This document shows, piece by piece, positions 51,191 to 63,543 of a stretch of 64,000 nucleotides of DNA (the first letter of the stretch is position 1; every line of letters starts with the position of its first letter). Origin of the DNA: Rhodoferax ferrireducens T118 (GTDB taxonomy: Bacteria; Pseudomonadota; Gammaproteobacteria; Burkholderiales; Burkholderiaceae_C); the NCBI RefSeq assembly GCF_000013605.1, contig NC_007908.1, positions 3,286,001 through 3,350,000 of the forward strand, read 5' to 3'. The notes under the pieces are model-generated. The model worked only from the letters and a program-made list of their open reading frames with translations. It had not been told where the DNA came from and searched no databases. Both the position numbers and the translations under genes were made by a program.

Positions 51191-52804
51191 CTAGCGCAAA
51201 CGCACCAAGGCCTGGCTGCTGCCTGCGCCAGCATACTGCTCCAGCTTGAACGAGGCTGCCAAACCAGCAAGTTCACGCGCTTGATCCTGCAGGGCGTTGG
51301 AGGCGGCCGAGGTCTGCTCCACCAGCGCGGCGTTTTGCTGCGTCACGCCGTCCAGATGCGTGACGGCCTGGTTGATCTGGGCAATGCCGGCTGACTGTTC
51401 GCGGCTGGCCAAGGCGATTTCTCCCACGATGTCGGCCACGCGCTGGATGCCGGCAACGATCTCCTGCATGGTGGCGCCTGCCTGGGCGACCTGCGCCGTG
51501 CCCACGCCGACCTTCTGAACCGAGTCTGAAATCAGCGTCTTGATCTCTTTGGCCGCTTCAGCGCTGCGTTGCGCCAGGCTGCGCACTTCGGCCGCGACCA
51601 CGGCAAAGCCGCGGCCCTGTTCACCGGCGCGCGCCGCTTCCACGGCGGCGTTAAGTGCCAGGATGTTGGTCTGGAAGGCGATACCGTCGATGACCGCAAT
51701 GATGTCCACGATCTTGCGCGATGAGGTGTTGATGGCTTCCATGGTGTCGACCACTTGCGCCACCACCGCCCCACCCCGGCTCGCCACGTCCGAGGCCGAT
51801 GCCGCGAGCTGGTTCGCCTGGGCGGCGTTGTCGGCGTTGGCCTGCACGGTGCTGGTCAACTCCTCGGAGGCGGAGGCGGTTTTCTCCAGCGAACTGGCTT
51901 GTTCCTCGGTGCGCCTTGACAGGTCCAGCGTGCCAGTGGCCACTTCGGTCGACGCGTTGGCGATGGAATCGGAGCCGTTGCGCACCTGGCCGATGACGTG
52001 GTGCAGTTTGCTGCGCATGGTGTCCATGTGCAGCAGCAAATCACCAATTTCGTCGCGACCGGTATGCGGCACAACGTGTGACAAGTCGCCCCCGGCAATA
52101 GCGGTGGCAGTTTCATTGGCCAATTTGAAACCATGGCGCATGCGTGTCAGCAGGGTGAATGTGAGCAGTGTGGCAGGCGTGGCAGCTATCAAAATCACCA
52201 GCCCAAACGCGATCAGCGCCGTGCGAAAGCGACTTTGGGCTGCCGCATAGGCTTCATTCGCCTTCTTGACCTGGTAGTCCCGGTAGACCAGCAGCGACTT
52301 GACAGCGGCTTCACCTTCTTCACGACTGGCCTTGAGGAAGGCTGTCATGGTGGCCGGACTGAAGTTGTTCGATTGGATCGCGTTGACCGCCTGGTCAAGC
52401 TTGTCGCGCCAGGCCGCGCGGCTCGTTTGGGTAGCCTCGAAAACAGCTTTTTCTTCCGGGCTTGCCAAGGCGGATTCCATCAACTTGAAAATCCGGTTTG
52501 CCTCGACACGGTTGGCGGCAATCGCGTCAGTATGGACGCTGGTGGCGTGCTCATGGACAGAGGCCAGTGGCCCGTCTGGCGCATGTTGGAACGCCAGCAA
52601 AACCTGCAGGCGGTTCTGTACGATTTTGTCGATCGACTGGTCCGCCAGCAGGGCCGGTTGCATGGCGCCATCGTGCAAAGTCTTGATACTCTCCCGCGCC
52701 GACACCTGGCCCCAATAGCTGACACCAATCACGGTCCACATGGCGGCCGAGAAAATGACAACCACAGCGATAAAGCGGTGCGTGATGCGAATGTTTTCAA
52801 ACAT
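51191..52804 (-). CDS. Methyl-accepting chemotaxis protein
   Basis: 537 residues. First transmembrane helix at about 11-35 and second at about 195-220, so a periplasmic ligand domain of ~160 residues (four-helix-like). HAMP follows, then the signalling domain with the conserved hairpin [36 protein letters not shown]. No C-terminal CheR-binding pentapeptide. ATG 52804 behind AGGAG. The ligand is unknown. Confidence 0.93.
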   Translation of the reverse strand: MFENIRITHRFIAVVVIFSAAMWTVIGVSYWGQVSARESIKTLHDGAMQPALLADQSIDKIVQNRLQVLLAFQHAPDGPLASVHEHATSVHTDAIAANRVEANRIFKLMESALASPEEKAVFEATQTSRAAWRDKLDQAVNAIQSNNFSPATMTAFLKASREEGEAAVKSLLVYRDYQVKKANEAYAAAQSRFRTALIAFGLVILIAATPATLLTFTLLTRMRHGFKLANETATAIAGGDLSHVVPHTGRDEIGDLLLHMDTMRSKLHHVIGQVRNGSDSIANASTEVATGTLDLSRRTEEQASSLEKTASASEELTSTVQANADNAAQANQLAASASDVASRGGAVVAQVVDTMEAINTSSRKIVDIIAVIDGIAFQTNILALNAAVEAARAGEQGRGFAVVAAEVRSLAQRSAEAAKEIKTLISDSVQKVGVGTAQVAQAGATMQEIVAGIQRVADIVGEIALASREQSAGIAQINQAVTHLDGVTQQNAALVEQTSAASNALQDQARELAGLAASFKLEQYAGAGSSQALVRLR

Positions 52805-52910
52805 AGAGGCTCCTGAACGGCTGGATGGTAATCGATTCATAGCGGCATTTTTCCCGCTGATTGAACAGCGTTGGGGCCGCAAAACAAGAATTGCGAGCTA
52901 ACCTTGTCTG

Positions 52911-53918
52911 TCACTGCAACGCCAGCCACTGACCAATGGCAGCGGGCTCACTGAGGGTCCGCAACGCCATATAGGCCCGCTCGGCTTCGGGGTGGTGGTG
53001 GCGCAGAAAATTGAGCCACTGTTTGAGCCGGCCCGCCTGCTTGCGACGATCCAGCCGCGCGCACACCAGGCGCCAAAATTCGGCGATGAATGGCAGCAGG
53101 ACCTGCCAGTTGATGATCGGGTACAGCGCTGGGGAGGTGGTCAAGGAAGAATCGGGCCGCACATTCCCCCAAGGCGCGGGGCTGGCATCAGGCCCTGCCA
53201 TGGCCGCCCGAATCGCCAGGGCCAAACCCGGGTTGGTCACCATACCGCGGCCCAGCATCAGGCTGTCGCAGCCCGACTCCTCGCGACAGCGCAGCGCGTC
53301 CTGCACATTCCATATTTCGCCATTGGCCACCACCGGAATGTTGACCACGGCCCGAATGTCGGCAATGCGTTCCCAATAAGCGGGTGGACGGTAAGCGTCG
53401 GCCCGGGTGCGGGCGTGTACCACCAACTCACTGGCACCACCACCTTCAAGGGCCAGCGCACACTCCAGCGCACGTGAATCGTCATGAACCCCCAGGCGCA
53501 TCTTGGCCGACACGGGCATGGTTTTGGGGACGGCACGGCGCACAGCCGCCACAATCGCCAATAGCAGCTCGGGCTCATCGAGCAAGGCAGCGCCGCCGCC
53601 GTGGCGATTCACCGTTTTGGCCGGGCAGCCAAAGTTCAGGTCAATGCCGTGTGGCCCCAGGGCGGCCAGGCGGGCGGCGTTTTCTGCCAGGCAGACCGGG
53701 TCGGATCCCAGCAACTGGGCGGCGACCGGTACGCCGGCGAAAGTGCGCCCGCCATTGAGCAATTCAGGCACGACGCGAATGAAGACCTGATCGGGCAGCA
53801 GGGTGTTGCTGACGCGGATGAATTCGGACACGCAGCGGTCCACCCCGCCGACACGGGTCAGGATGTCACGCAGCACAAAGTCCAGCAGTCCCTCCATGGG
53901 TGCGAGAAGAATCGCCAT
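52911..53918 (-). CDS. dusC: tRNA-dihydrouridine synthase C
   Basis: 335 residues. FMN enzyme reducing uridine in the tRNA D-loop (position 16 in E. coli DusC). Motifs: LLAPMEGLLDFVLRD, the catalytic Cys region LNFGCPAKTVNRHGGGAALL, HARTRADAY, PVVANGEIWN and LMLGRGMVTNP. The C-terminal DusC-type helical domain is present. The ATG follows the cyclic-nucleotide-binding gene by 6 nt. Confidence 0.94.
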   Translation of the reverse strand: MAILLAPMEGLLDFVLRDILTRVGGVDRCVSEFIRVSNTLLPDQVFIRVVPELLNGGRTFAGVPVAAQLLGSDPVCLAENAARLAALGPHGIDLNFGCPAKTVNRHGGGAALLDEPELLLAIVAAVRRAVPKTMPVSAKMRLGVHDDSRALECALALEGGGASELVVHARTRADAYRPPAYWERIADIRAVVNIPVVANGEIWNVQDALRCREESGCDSLMLGRGMVTNPGLALAIRAAMAGPDASPAPWGNVRPDSSLTTSPALYPIINWQVLLPFIAEFWRLVCARLDRRKQAGRLKQWLNFLRHHHPEAERAYMALRTLSEPAAIGQWLALQ

Positions 53919-53924
53919 CCGGTT

Positions 53925-54464
53925 CTAAGGAGCGGTTTGGCGCCTCGCCAGATCGGCAAGCATCACGCTTGAATCGTCCAGTCGGCTGGCGAGAATGCTG
54001 GCGATATTGCGGTAAATGATGTGTGCACTTTCAGGATTGGTATCAATGAGTTCGCGATAGAAGCGCATGGTCACGGTATCACGGATGGCGCGCACCGTGG
54101 CGGATCGCAGCTGCTTGCTCACCAGCGCCATCTCACCCACGCATTGGCCAGCGCTGAGCCGGGTCAGCTCGACCACCTGTCCGTTGCGCAATTTTTCAAC
54201 CCTCACCTCACCTGCGATCAGAACAAAAAATGACTCGCCAATATCTTCTTCGTTGAACACCACTTCACCGGCCTTGACCGAAAAATATTCAGCCATCGCC
54301 AGTGTGCGCATCAAACAGTCCGGCGTCATGCCTTTGAAAATCGGCACCTGTTGCTTGATTTTCTGAATGATGGCGGGGTCAAGCTTGAGCGCAGGTTGCC
54401 GCACGATCACTTCGGCCCGCACGTTTTCAGCGGACATTTGAACAATGGCGGGATCAACTTTCAT
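53925..54464 (-). CDS. Cyclic nucleotide-binding domain protein
   Basis: 179 residues, one cNMP-binding domain (about 45-160): IFKGMTPDCLMRTL, VKAGEVVFNEEDIGESFFVLIAGEVRVEK and GQCVGEMALVSKQLRSATVRA (phosphate-binding cassette). No helix-turn-helix follows, so it is a regulator or sensor subunit, not a Crp-type factor. ATG 54464; an upstream start 21 codons earlier is possible but lacks family similarity. Partner unknown. Confidence 0.85.
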   Translation of the reverse strand: MKVDPAIVQMSAENVRAEVIVRQPALKLDPAIIQKIKQQVPIFKGMTPDCLMRTLAMAEYFSVKAGEVVFNEEDIGESFFVLIAGEVRVEKLRNGQVVELTRLSAGQCVGEMALVSKQLRSATVRAIRDTVTMRFYRELIDTNPESAHIIYRNIASILASRLDDSSVMLADLARRQTAP

Positions 54465-54512
54465 GAGCGATGATGGTACACGGGCCGAGTTGGGTGATCG
54501 ATCAGGGGCTGA

Positions 54513-54707
54513 AAAAGAAAAGCTCAACGCACATCCTCAACGCCATATCGGCTCCGCGTCGGCGCGCGCAGTCGCCTGAATCCGACGCGACGCATTTGGT
54601 TTGTCAGCAACGCCGGCAGTTCCTGGCGCGCCCTGGCGGCGCAGCTGGCCTACGTCGACAACCTCAAGGTGCAACTGCGTCGTCACACACGGCCAGGCAT
54701 AACCTGA
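54513..54707 (+). pseudogene. Possible C-terminal remnant of a lost gene
   Basis: The open frame (stop TGA at 54705) codes RIWFVSNAGSSWRALAAQLA then YVDNLKVQLRRHTRPG. It looks like a real protein end but has no start, ribosome site or upstream partner, and it overlaps the 3' end of the CNNM/CorC gene by 25 nt. No family recognised. Could be chance. Confidence 0.22.
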
Positions 54708-56011
54708 CCCGGCTGCGCGCAGGCAGCCAGCGGCGTGGCCAGCACCTTGTCAATGCGCTTGCCGTCGAGGTCCAGCACTTCAAACTGCCATTCGGCGCAG
54801 GTAATGCGCTCGCCGACCGACGGCAAGTGGCCCGACACGGACATCAGCAAGCCCGCCACCGTGTTGTAGCGGCCGCGGTCTTCTTCTGGCAGGTCATCAA
54901 TCGCCAGGCGAACCTTGAGTTCGCTCACCGGCATCAGGCCATCGAGCAGCCACGAACCATCGTCGCGCTGCGTGGCCCAGGCATCAATCTGCGCACCCGG
55001 CTGCAGTTCACCCGTGATGGCCTCCAGCAAATCGCGGGGTGTCAGCAAACCCTGCACCACCCCGTACTCATCGACCACCAGCACAAAGCGGCCGGCTTTG
55101 GCGCGAAACTGCTCCAGCAACTCCATGCCACTGAGCGTCTCAGGCACAAAAGTGGCGGGGGTGATATAGGCCTCAATCGTGCCCGGTGTGTCAGCGCCAA
55201 GTTGCAGCAACCGCGCCACGCTGATCTTGCCCACCACGTCATCGAGCGAGCCACGGCACACCGGGTACCAGGAATGGGCCCCTCGTTCGCCACCCGAGCC
55301 GGCCAGCTTGAGGCTGTCGGCCACCGTATTGGAGGCATCCAGCCATTCCACATCCGTACGCGGCACCATCAGCGACGTCAGCGGCCGGTCATCGAGCCGA
55401 AATACGTTTTGCACCATCTGGTGCTCATGCTGCTCGATCACGCCGGCGTCGACACCTTCTTCGAGACTGGCCGTGATTTCTTCTTCGGTCACGGAGCGCG
55501 CGCCGGTCGTGTCAATGCGCAACAACTTGAGAACTGCCGCGGTGGTGCCCGAGAGCAGGTTCACAAAAGGCCCAGCGGCGGTGGCCAACCACACCATCGG
55601 CCGCGCCACCCAGCGCGCCACGATTTCCGGGTGCAACTGGCCAATGCGCTTGGGCACCAACTCACCAAAAATGATGGTGATGAAGGTGATCAAGGTGACC
55701 ACAATCGCGGTGGCTGAAATGGCAGCGGCTTTGTCGGCGACGCCCCAGCCGTGCAGCCAGGCGGCCACACCGGCGCTGAAGGCCGCCTCGCCCACAATGC
55801 CGTTGAGCACGCCGATGGACGTGATGCCGACCTGCACGGTAGATAAAAATTGATTCGGGTTCTCCAGCAGCGTCAACGCAGCGTGCGCGCCTTTGTCACC
55901 TGCTTCAGCCATGGTTGTGAGCCGCACTTTGCGACTGGCGGCCAAAGCCAGCTCCGACATGGCGAACACGCCATTGAGCAGGGTCAGAAAGGCGATTAAC
56001 AAGATTTCCAT
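54683..56011 (-). CDS. CNNM/CorC-family membrane protein (hemolysin-like)
   Basis: 442 residues. DUF21/CNNM transmembrane domain (about 1-190; MEILLIAFLTLLNGVFAMSELAL, QVGITSIGVLNGI, FGELVPKRIG), then a CBS pair (about 210-335) and a CorC/HlyC domain at the C-terminus (YNTVAGLLMSVSGHLP). Probably involved in Mg or Co transport; the hemolysin name is historical. Divergent from apaH with a 24-nt gap. Confidence 0.9.
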   Translation of the reverse strand: MEILLIAFLTLLNGVFAMSELALAASRKVRLTTMAEAGDKGAHAALTLLENPNQFLSTVQVGITSIGVLNGIVGEAAFSAGVAAWLHGWGVADKAAAISATAIVVTLITFITIIFGELVPKRIGQLHPEIVARWVARPMVWLATAAGPFVNLLSGTTAAVLKLLRIDTTGARSVTEEEITASLEEGVDAGVIEQHEHQMVQNVFRLDDRPLTSLMVPRTDVEWLDASNTVADSLKLAGSGGERGAHSWYPVCRGSLDDVVGKISVARLLQLGADTPGTIEAYITPATFVPETLSGMELLEQFRAKAGRFVLVVDEYGVVQGLLTPRDLLEAITGELQPGAQIDAWATQRDDGSWLLDGLMPVSELKVRLAIDDLPEEDRGRYNTVAGLLMSVSGHLPSVGERITCAEWQFEVLDLDGKRIDKVLATPLAACAQPGQVMPGRV

Positions 56012-56035
56012 GAATCACAAGCGAGAATAAACACC

Positions 56036-56884
56036 ATGGCACTTTACTTGATTGGCGACGTGCAGGGCTGCAACAGCGCCTTGCAGCGCTTGCTGGATGA
56101 AATATCTTTCTCCCCAAGCCGCGACACCCTCTTTCTGCTGGGCGACCTGGTGAACCGCGGGCCGGATTCGGCTGGCGTGGTGCGACGTCTGATGGGCTAT
56201 GGCGCAGCAGCGCAATGTCTACTGGGTAACCACGACCTGCATCTGCTGGCCATCGCCTACGGCGCGCGCCGGCCGGGCCGGCACGACACACTGAATGGCA
56301 TTCTGGATGCACCCGACCGGCAGGCGATGCTGGACTGGCTCAGGTGGCAGCGCATGGCGATACTGGAACAGGTCGCAGGGCATGACGTCCTCATGGTGCA
56401 TGCCGGCGTCCTGCCAACCTGGACCGCAACCCAAACCATGGCCCTGGCGAAGGAGGTGGAGTCGGTACTGCGCGGCGCGGCGCTGGGCGAATTTTTGCAG
56501 CAGATGTATGACGACCAGCCTGACCATTGGGACGAGGCGCTGACCGGCACGGCCCGCTGGCGCGTGATTGTGAACGCCCTCACGCGCCTGCGCTTTTGCA
56601 CGCCGGCTGGCCAAATGGAATTTCGCACCACCGGCGGGCTCGACGCCGCGCCGGCCGGTTATCTGCCGTGGTTTGAGGTGCCGGGTCGCCAGACGTCCGG
56701 CGTCATGCTGGCTTTTGGCCACTGGTCCACATTGGGCTGGCTGGGACGCAGCGATGTGCTGTCGCTCGATACTGGCTGCGTCTGGGGTGGTGCCTTAAGC
56801 GCCTTGCGACTCGAGAGCGTCAATGGGCAACTGCAGCAGCAGTTGATTCAGGTCAAGTGTCAGCAAGCCCAAAAACCCGGCTAG
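56036..56884 (+). CDS. apaH: Symmetrical bis(5'-nucleosyl)-tetraphosphatase
   Basis: 282 residues. Splits Ap4A into two ADP. Metallophosphatase motifs: YLIGDVQGC, FLLGDLVNRGPDS, LLGNHDLHLLAIAYG, MVHAGVLP and FGHWSTLGW. Ap4A and Np4-capped RNA levels link it to stress and mRNA decay (family knowledge). It is convergent with the RhlE gene. Confidence 0.96.
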   Translation: MALYLIGDVQGCNSALQRLLDEISFSPSRDTLFLLGDLVNRGPDSAGVVRRLMGYGAAAQCLLGNHDLHLLAIAYGARRPGRHDTLNGILDAPDRQAMLDWLRWQRMAILEQVAGHDVLMVHAGVLPTWTATQTMALAKEVESVLRGAALGEFLQQMYDDQPDHWDEALTGTARWRVIVNALTRLRFCTPAGQMEFRTTGGLDAAPAGYLPWFEVPGRQTSGVMLAFGHWSTLGWLGRSDVLSLDTGCVWGGALSALRLESVNGQLQQQLIQVKCQQAQKPG

Positions 56885-56905
56885 CCGACCCGACCCCAAC
56901 CCACA

Positions 56906-58426
56906 CTATGCCGACTTGAACAGCGCTGCAACCCGGCGCTTGGGCTTGATGTTGGCAGACGCGCTGCGCCCACCCTGCCGAGTCGCAGCGGCCTCCCAGG
57001 ACGGTGCTTCCGCGGCAACCACCGCAGGTTCGTAGGGCTTGTCAAAAAACGGGTCGCGCGGCGCCGACAGCGGTCGTGTGAAATCCCGCCGGGGTGGCCG
57101 CTCCGGCCGGGCATATTGGCCTTCATGGGCCACGTCGCGCAGCGAGCCCGACCGATGGGCGCCATGGCGGGAGTCATTCTGCGCGCCTTCGGCATACATG
57201 CGATGGCCGTCGTTGATGCGGCCCTGCTTGCGAATGTCGGGCACATCTTCATCATATTCAACGGCTTCAAGTTCAATTTTGGTATTGAGCAGTTTCTCAA
57301 TATCCGCCACCAACCGAATGTCGCTCTTGGCCACAAAACTGACGGCCAGGCCAGCAGCGCCGGCGCGCCCGGTGCGACCAATGCGGTGCACATAGTCTTC
57401 CGCGTTGAAGGGAATATCAAAGTTGAAGACGGCGGGCACATCCTTGATGTCGAGTCCGCGCGCCGCCACATCGGTGCACACCAGCAAATCAACCTCGCCG
57501 CTTTTGAAAGCTTCGAGGGCTTTCAAGCGCTCATCCTGGCTCTTGTCGCCATGCAGCGCCGTGGTTTTCAGGCCTTCATGCTCAAGCGAGCGGGCCAGGC
57601 GGGCGCAGCCGAGTTTGCTGTTGACAAACACAAAGGCCTGCTTCATGCCGCGTGATTTCAGTATCTGGTGCAAGGCATGACGCTTGTCATCCGCATCAAC
57701 GCTGTAAAAATGCTGCTCCACGGTGGAAGCAGCAGCGTTGGAACGTGCGACTTCAATCGTCACCGGGTCTTGCAGATAGCTGCTGGCCAGGCGTTTGATC
57801 TCGGACGAAAACGTGGCCGAGAACAGCAAGGTGATGCGCTGCTTGGGCAAATAGCTCAGGATGCGTTGCAGATCGGGCAAAAAGCCGATGTCCAACATGC
57901 GGTCGGCCTCATCGAGCACCACATATTCCACCTGGTTCAGCACGCAATTCTTGGCTTCGATGTGGTCCAGCAGCCGCCCGGGCGTGGCCACCAGCACTTC
58001 AACGCCTTTTTTCAATTCCAGCGTCTGGGGCTTCATGTCCATACCGCCAAAAACAACCGCGCTACGCAGATTGGTATGGACGGCATAGTCTTTAATCGCT
58101 TGCGCCACCTGGTCGGCCAGCTCACGCGTGGGCAGCAGCACCAAGGCGCGCACCGGATGGCGGGCCGGTGAGGTCGAACTGTTTTCGTGCTTGAGCATGC
58201 GCTGCAGCAAAGGCAGGGCAAAAGCGGCTGTCTTGCCGGTCCCGGTCTGGGCCGCGCCCATCACGTCACGGCCCTGCAGCACCACTGGAATGGCCTGCGC
58301 CTGAATCGGTGTCATGGTCTCGTATCCCATGTCGGCCACGGCGCGCGCCAAAGGGGCGGCGAGCTGCAACTGGGCAAAGGCCATGGGAAGGGTATCGGGG
58401 GTCAGTTCAGTCATCAAATCGGTCAT
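56906..58426 (-). CDS. rhlE: DEAD-box RNA helicase, RhlE type
   Basis: 506 residues. Q motif TPIQAQAIP, Walker A AAQTGTGKTAAFALPLLQRM, TPGRLLDHIE, VLDEADRMLDIGF, SATFSSEI, HRIGRTGRAG. The C-terminal ~110 residues are basic and disordered (RPERPPRRDFTRPLSAPRD), as in RhlE RNA-binding tails. Unwinds RNA in ribosome or RNA turnover pathways. ATG 58426; ribosome site weak. Confidence 0.92.
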   Translation of the reverse strand: MTDLMTELTPDTLPMAFAQLQLAAPLARAVADMGYETMTPIQAQAIPVVLQGRDVMGAAQTGTGKTAAFALPLLQRMLKHENSSTSPARHPVRALVLLPTRELADQVAQAIKDYAVHTNLRSAVVFGGMDMKPQTLELKKGVEVLVATPGRLLDHIEAKNCVLNQVEYVVLDEADRMLDIGFLPDLQRILSYLPKQRITLLFSATFSSEIKRLASSYLQDPVTIEVARSNAAASTVEQHFYSVDADDKRHALHQILKSRGMKQAFVFVNSKLGCARLARSLEHEGLKTTALHGDKSQDERLKALEAFKSGEVDLLVCTDVAARGLDIKDVPAVFNFDIPFNAEDYVHRIGRTGRAGAAGLAVSFVAKSDIRLVADIEKLLNTKIELEAVEYDEDVPDIRKQGRINDGHRMYAEGAQNDSRHGAHRSGSLRDVAHEGQYARPERPPRRDFTRPLSAPRDPFFDKPYEPAVVAAEAPSWEAAATRQGGRSASANIKPKRRVAALFKSA

Positions 58427-58584
58427 TCATAGCCAAGGTTAAGTGCTATCGATCCGATAGCTGGTGAAATCCCCAAGCCTGGGGACAAACAGTCATTATC
58501 CTCTATACAGGAAAATGCTGCGGTGCAGGCGCCCCATTCGACGCTGTGGGAGGCCGCTAAAATAGCGCCGAAAGGTTTAAGTTC

Positions 58585-58791
58585 ATGAATATTTTTCACC
58601 GCCCCTATTACCAGTCTGAAGCAACGCAGTTCATCGATCAGCTCAAAGCCAAGAACCCTGAGCTGGCGGTAAAGCAGCGCCAGGGGCTGAAACTATTGTG
58701 GGACAAGGCTGTCGACTGGAGCGCCTGGCGCGAGTACCGGGCCGCCCAGGTCAAGCAAAAACCTTACGTCTACCAGACCCTGACTGATTAA
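58585..58791 (+). CDS. DUF3460 family protein
   Basis: 68 residues: MNIFHRPYYQSEATQFIDQL, PELAVKQRQGLKLLWDK, WREYRAAQVKQKPYVYQ. A small betaproteobacterial family of unknown function usually next to scpA, as here. Divergent from rhlE. A stem GCTATCGATCCGATAGC at 58444-58460 resembles the repeat palindrome but lacks the tail. Confidence 0.88.
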   Translation: MNIFHRPYYQSEATQFIDQLKAKNPELAVKQRQGLKLLWDKAVDWSAWREYRAAQVKQKPYVYQTLTD

Positions 58792-58801
58792 GAGTCAAAT
58801 T

Positions 58802-58850
58802 GGCCTCCAGCCCCCTGAAACAGGGTGCTTATAGCTATATATTAAATAGC
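58802..58850 (-). repeat. Copy 11 of the ~50 bp repeat (intergenic)
   Basis: On the minus strand GCTATTTAATATATAGC, about 18 nt, then GGGGGCTGGAGGCCAATTTGA. The extended tail AATTTGA is shared with copy 12. Fills the DUF3460-scpA gap. Confidence 0.85.
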
Positions 58851-58866
58851 AGAATGACTGCCTGGC

Positions 58867-59715
58867 ATGGTTGACAGCGCCGAGCTGCTCGCCCAATTCA
58901 AGCCCGATTCATCCGGCATGCCGGATGTGGTGGACCACGTCGCGGTCGCCCGCTTGTATGGTGAGCCGCTGTTTGCCATGCCGCGGGATTTGTACATTCC
59001 CCCGGATGCGCTGGAAGTTTTTCTGGAGGCCTTTGAGGGGCCGCTGGACCTGCTGCTGTACCTGATCCGCAAACAAAACTTCAATATTCTTGACATTCCC
59101 ATGGCGGGCATGACGCGCCAATACCTGGTCTATGTGGAAGAAATTCGCGGCCGCAATCTGGAACTCGCCGGCGAATACCTGTTGATGGCTGCGATGCTGA
59201 TCGAGATCAAGTCGCGCATGCTGCTGCCGCCCAAGAAAATGGCCGAGGGACAGGAGGCCGAAGACCCGCGCGCCGAACTGGTGCGCCGCCTGCTCGAATA
59301 CGAGCGCATGAAGCTGGCCGCGGCACGGCTCAACGCCATGCCCCAGTTTGGCCGCGACTTCCTGCAGGCGCAGGTGTTTATTGAACAATCGCTGCAGCCA
59401 CGTTTTCCGGATGTCAGCGTGGTCGATTTGCAGGAAGCCTGGGGTGCGATTTTGAAGCGTGCCAAACTGGTGCAGCACCATAAAATCACGCGCGAAGAGT
59501 TGTCGGTGCGCGAACATATGAGCCTGGTGCTCAAAAAACTGCAGGGGCGACGTTTTGTCGAATTTGAAGACTTGTTCGACCCGGCGAGCGGCGCGCCCGT
59601 GCTGGTCGTGACCTTCATCGCCATGCTTGAACTGGCCAAGGAAACCCTGATCGAAATCACCCAGGCTGAAGTTTTTGCCCCCATTTACGTCCGTCTGGCC
59701 TATTCACTTAACTGA
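58867..59715 (+). CDS. scpA: Segregation and condensation protein A
   Basis: 282 residues, kleisin of the SMC-ScpAB complex for chromosome compaction. Motifs: FEGPLDLLLYLIRKQNFNILDIPMA, ELAGEYLLMAAMLIEIKSRMLLP and a C-terminal winged helix. ATG 58867; the ATG at 58855 reaches a stop after six codons. The N-terminus has about 45 extra residues before the family core. Followed by nadB. Confidence 0.94.
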   Translation: MVDSAELLAQFKPDSSGMPDVVDHVAVARLYGEPLFAMPRDLYIPPDALEVFLEAFEGPLDLLLYLIRKQNFNILDIPMAGMTRQYLVYVEEIRGRNLELAGEYLLMAAMLIEIKSRMLLPPKKMAEGQEAEDPRAELVRRLLEYERMKLAAARLNAMPQFGRDFLQAQVFIEQSLQPRFPDVSVVDLQEAWGAILKRAKLVQHHKITREELSVREHMSLVLKKLQGRRFVEFEDLFDPASGAPVLVVTFIAMLELAKETLIEITQAEVFAPIYVRLAYSLN

Positions 59716-59723
59716 AGCCCCGC

Positions 59724-61334
59724 ATGAATGCCAAAAATGTGAACACCCCTTCCACCCTTCATTTTGACGTGCTGATTGTCGGCAGCGGCCTGGCTGGACT
59801 GAACGCTGCCCTGCTGCTGGCGCCGACCCGGCGCGTGGCCGTGATCACCAAACGCGCCATGAAAGAGGGCTCCAGCGGCTTGGCCCAAGGTGGCATTGCT
59901 GCCGTTTGGGACAAAAACGACAGCTTTCAAGCCCACGTGGACGACACCCTGGTGGCCGGCGCCGGTCTGTGCGACGTGGCTGCGACCCGTTTTGTGGTGG
60001 AGCAAGCGCCCCAGGCGATTGCCTGGCTACAGACCATGGGTGTGCCTTTTTCTGAAGAAAACGGCCGCCTGCACCTCACCCGTGAAGGTGGCCACAGCGC
60101 GCGGCGCATTGCACATGTGACCGACGCTACCGGCGCCGCCGTCCAGGACACCTTGATTGAGCGCGTGCGCCGGACCCCCAACATCACCCTGTTCGAGAAC
60201 CACACCCTGGTGGACTTGATCACCAGCGCCAAGCTGGACCCGCTGGGCAACCGCCAGGCCGGTGCCAATCAGTGCCTGGGGCTCTATGCACTCGACGATG
60301 TCACGGATGAGGTGATTACCTTCGAGGCGCAGCACACCATTTTGGCCACCGGCGGCGCTGGCAAGGTTTATCTGTACACAACCAATCCCGACACCGCCAC
60401 CGGCGACGGCATTGCGGCGGCCTGGCGCGCGGGCTGCCGGGTGCAGAACATGGAATTCATTCAATTCCACCCGACCTGTCTTTACCACCCGCACGCCAAG
60501 TCGTTCCTGATCAGTGAGGCGGTGCGGGGCGAGGGCGGGCGCCTGCTGCTGCCCGATGGCACGCGCTTCATGCCTCAGCACGATGCACGCGCTGAGCTGG
60601 CACCGCGCGATATCGTGGCGCGTGCCATTGACTTCGAAATGAAAAAGGGCGGGTTCGATTGCGTCTATCTCGACATTTCACACCAGCCACTGGCCTTCCT
60701 GAAAGAACATTTCCCCAACATCTACGCACGCTGTCTGGAACTGGGAATTGATATTTCCAAGCAGCCCATTCCCGTGGTTCCCGCCGCCCACTACACCTGT
60801 GGTGGCGTGTTGGCCGACCTGGACGGACGCGCCGACCTGGGCGGTCTGTATGCCATCGGCGAAACCGCCTGCAGTGGCCTGCATGGCGCCAACCGGCTGG
60901 CCAGCAACTCACTGGTGGAGTGCATGGTGTTTGCGCGCGCCGCCACGCAGGTCATCGATCAGACCCCGGTGGCCAAGCCACGGGAACTGCCCGCCTGGGA
61001 CGACAGCCGTGTGAGCGATGCGGACGAGGCGGTGGTGATTTCACACAACTGGGACGAGTTGCGCCGCTTCATGTGGGACTACGTCGGTATTGTGCGCACC
61101 AACAAACGGCTGGAGCGCGCCGCCCACCGCATCGCCCTGCTACAGGGTGAAATTCATGAGTTTTACGCCGCCTTTCATGTCACCCGCGACCTGCTGGAGT
61201 TGCGCAACCTGGTGCAGGTGGCGGACCTGATCGTGCGTTCGGCCCAGTCCCGCCATGAGAGCCGCGGCTTGCATTTCAGTCGCGATTACCCGCAAACCGA
61301 CGCAGTCGCCCAACCAACCACGCTGGTGCCTTGA
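59724..61334 (+). CDS. nadB: L-aspartate oxidase
   Basis: 536 residues. FAD enzyme oxidising aspartate to iminoaspartate, first step of NAD synthesis. Motifs: [74 protein letters not shown] and [19 protein letters not shown]. It starts 8 nt after scpA. It uses aspartate, as does PanD next to it. Confidence 0.96.
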   Translation: MNAKNVNTPSTLHFDVLIVGSGLAGLNAALLLAPTRRVAVITKRAMKEGSSGLAQGGIAAVWDKNDSFQAHVDDTLVAGAGLCDVAATRFVVEQAPQAIAWLQTMGVPFSEENGRLHLTREGGHSARRIAHVTDATGAAVQDTLIERVRRTPNITLFENHTLVDLITSAKLDPLGNRQAGANQCLGLYALDDVTDEVITFEAQHTILATGGAGKVYLYTTNPDTATGDGIAAAWRAGCRVQNMEFIQFHPTCLYHPHAKSFLISEAVRGEGGRLLLPDGTRFMPQHDARAELAPRDIVARAIDFEMKKGGFDCVYLDISHQPLAFLKEHFPNIYARCLELGIDISKQPIPVVPAAHYTCGGVLADLDGRADLGGLYAIGETACSGLHGANRLASNSLVECMVFARAATQVIDQTPVAKPRELPAWDDSRVSDADEAVVISHNWDELRRFMWDYVGIVRTNKRLERAAHRIALLQGEIHEFYAAFHVTRDLLELRNLVQVADLIVRSAQSRHESRGLHFSRDYPQTDAVAQPTTLVP

Positions 61335-61369
61335 GGCGCCCTGCCCCCCTGCCAACGGAGAGACCCATC

Positions 61370-61773
61370 ATGCTGCGCACCCTGCTCAAATCCAAGATTC
61401 ACCGCGCCACGGTGACCGACTGCGAACTGCACTACGAGGGTTCGTGCGCCATCGACGAGGATCTGCTCGACGCCGCCAATCTGCTTGAGAACGAACAGAT
61501 TCATATCTGGAACATCAACAACGGCGAACGCTTTGTGACCTACGCCATCCGCGGCGAGCGCGGCACCGGCATCATCTCGGTCAACGGCTCTGCGGCGCGC
61601 CGCGCCGCCGTGGGTGACCTGATCATCATTGCCGCCTTTGCCCAGGTGCCCGAGGCCCAGCTGGACGGATTCAAGCCCCAGCTGGTGTTTGTCGATGCCA
61701 ACAACCGCGTGCAGCATCAACGCTCGCACATTCCGGTGCAGGCGGCGGCGCACCCGCAAGAAGGAAGACCCTC

Positions 61774-61777
<4 letters not shown>
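61370..61777 (+). CDS. panD: Aspartate 1-decarboxylase proenzyme
   Basis: 135 residues. Self-cleaves at Gly-Ser in HYEGSCAID to make the pyruvoyl Ser; produces beta-alanine for pantothenate. [20 protein letters not shown] and [23 protein letters not shown] are diagnostic. ATG 61370 behind ACGGAGA; the stop overlaps the panB ATG (ATGA). Confidence 0.97.
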
Positions 61778-63518
<1,741 letters not shown>

Positions 63519-63543
63519 ACCGCCCGGCCTTGGGCGTTGACGG

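Noticed and set aside
54470..55717. 415-residue open frame antisense to the CNNM/CorC gene
   Set aside because: Arg/His/Gln-rich shadow with no family resemblance; the minus strand carries a clear CNNM-CBS protein.
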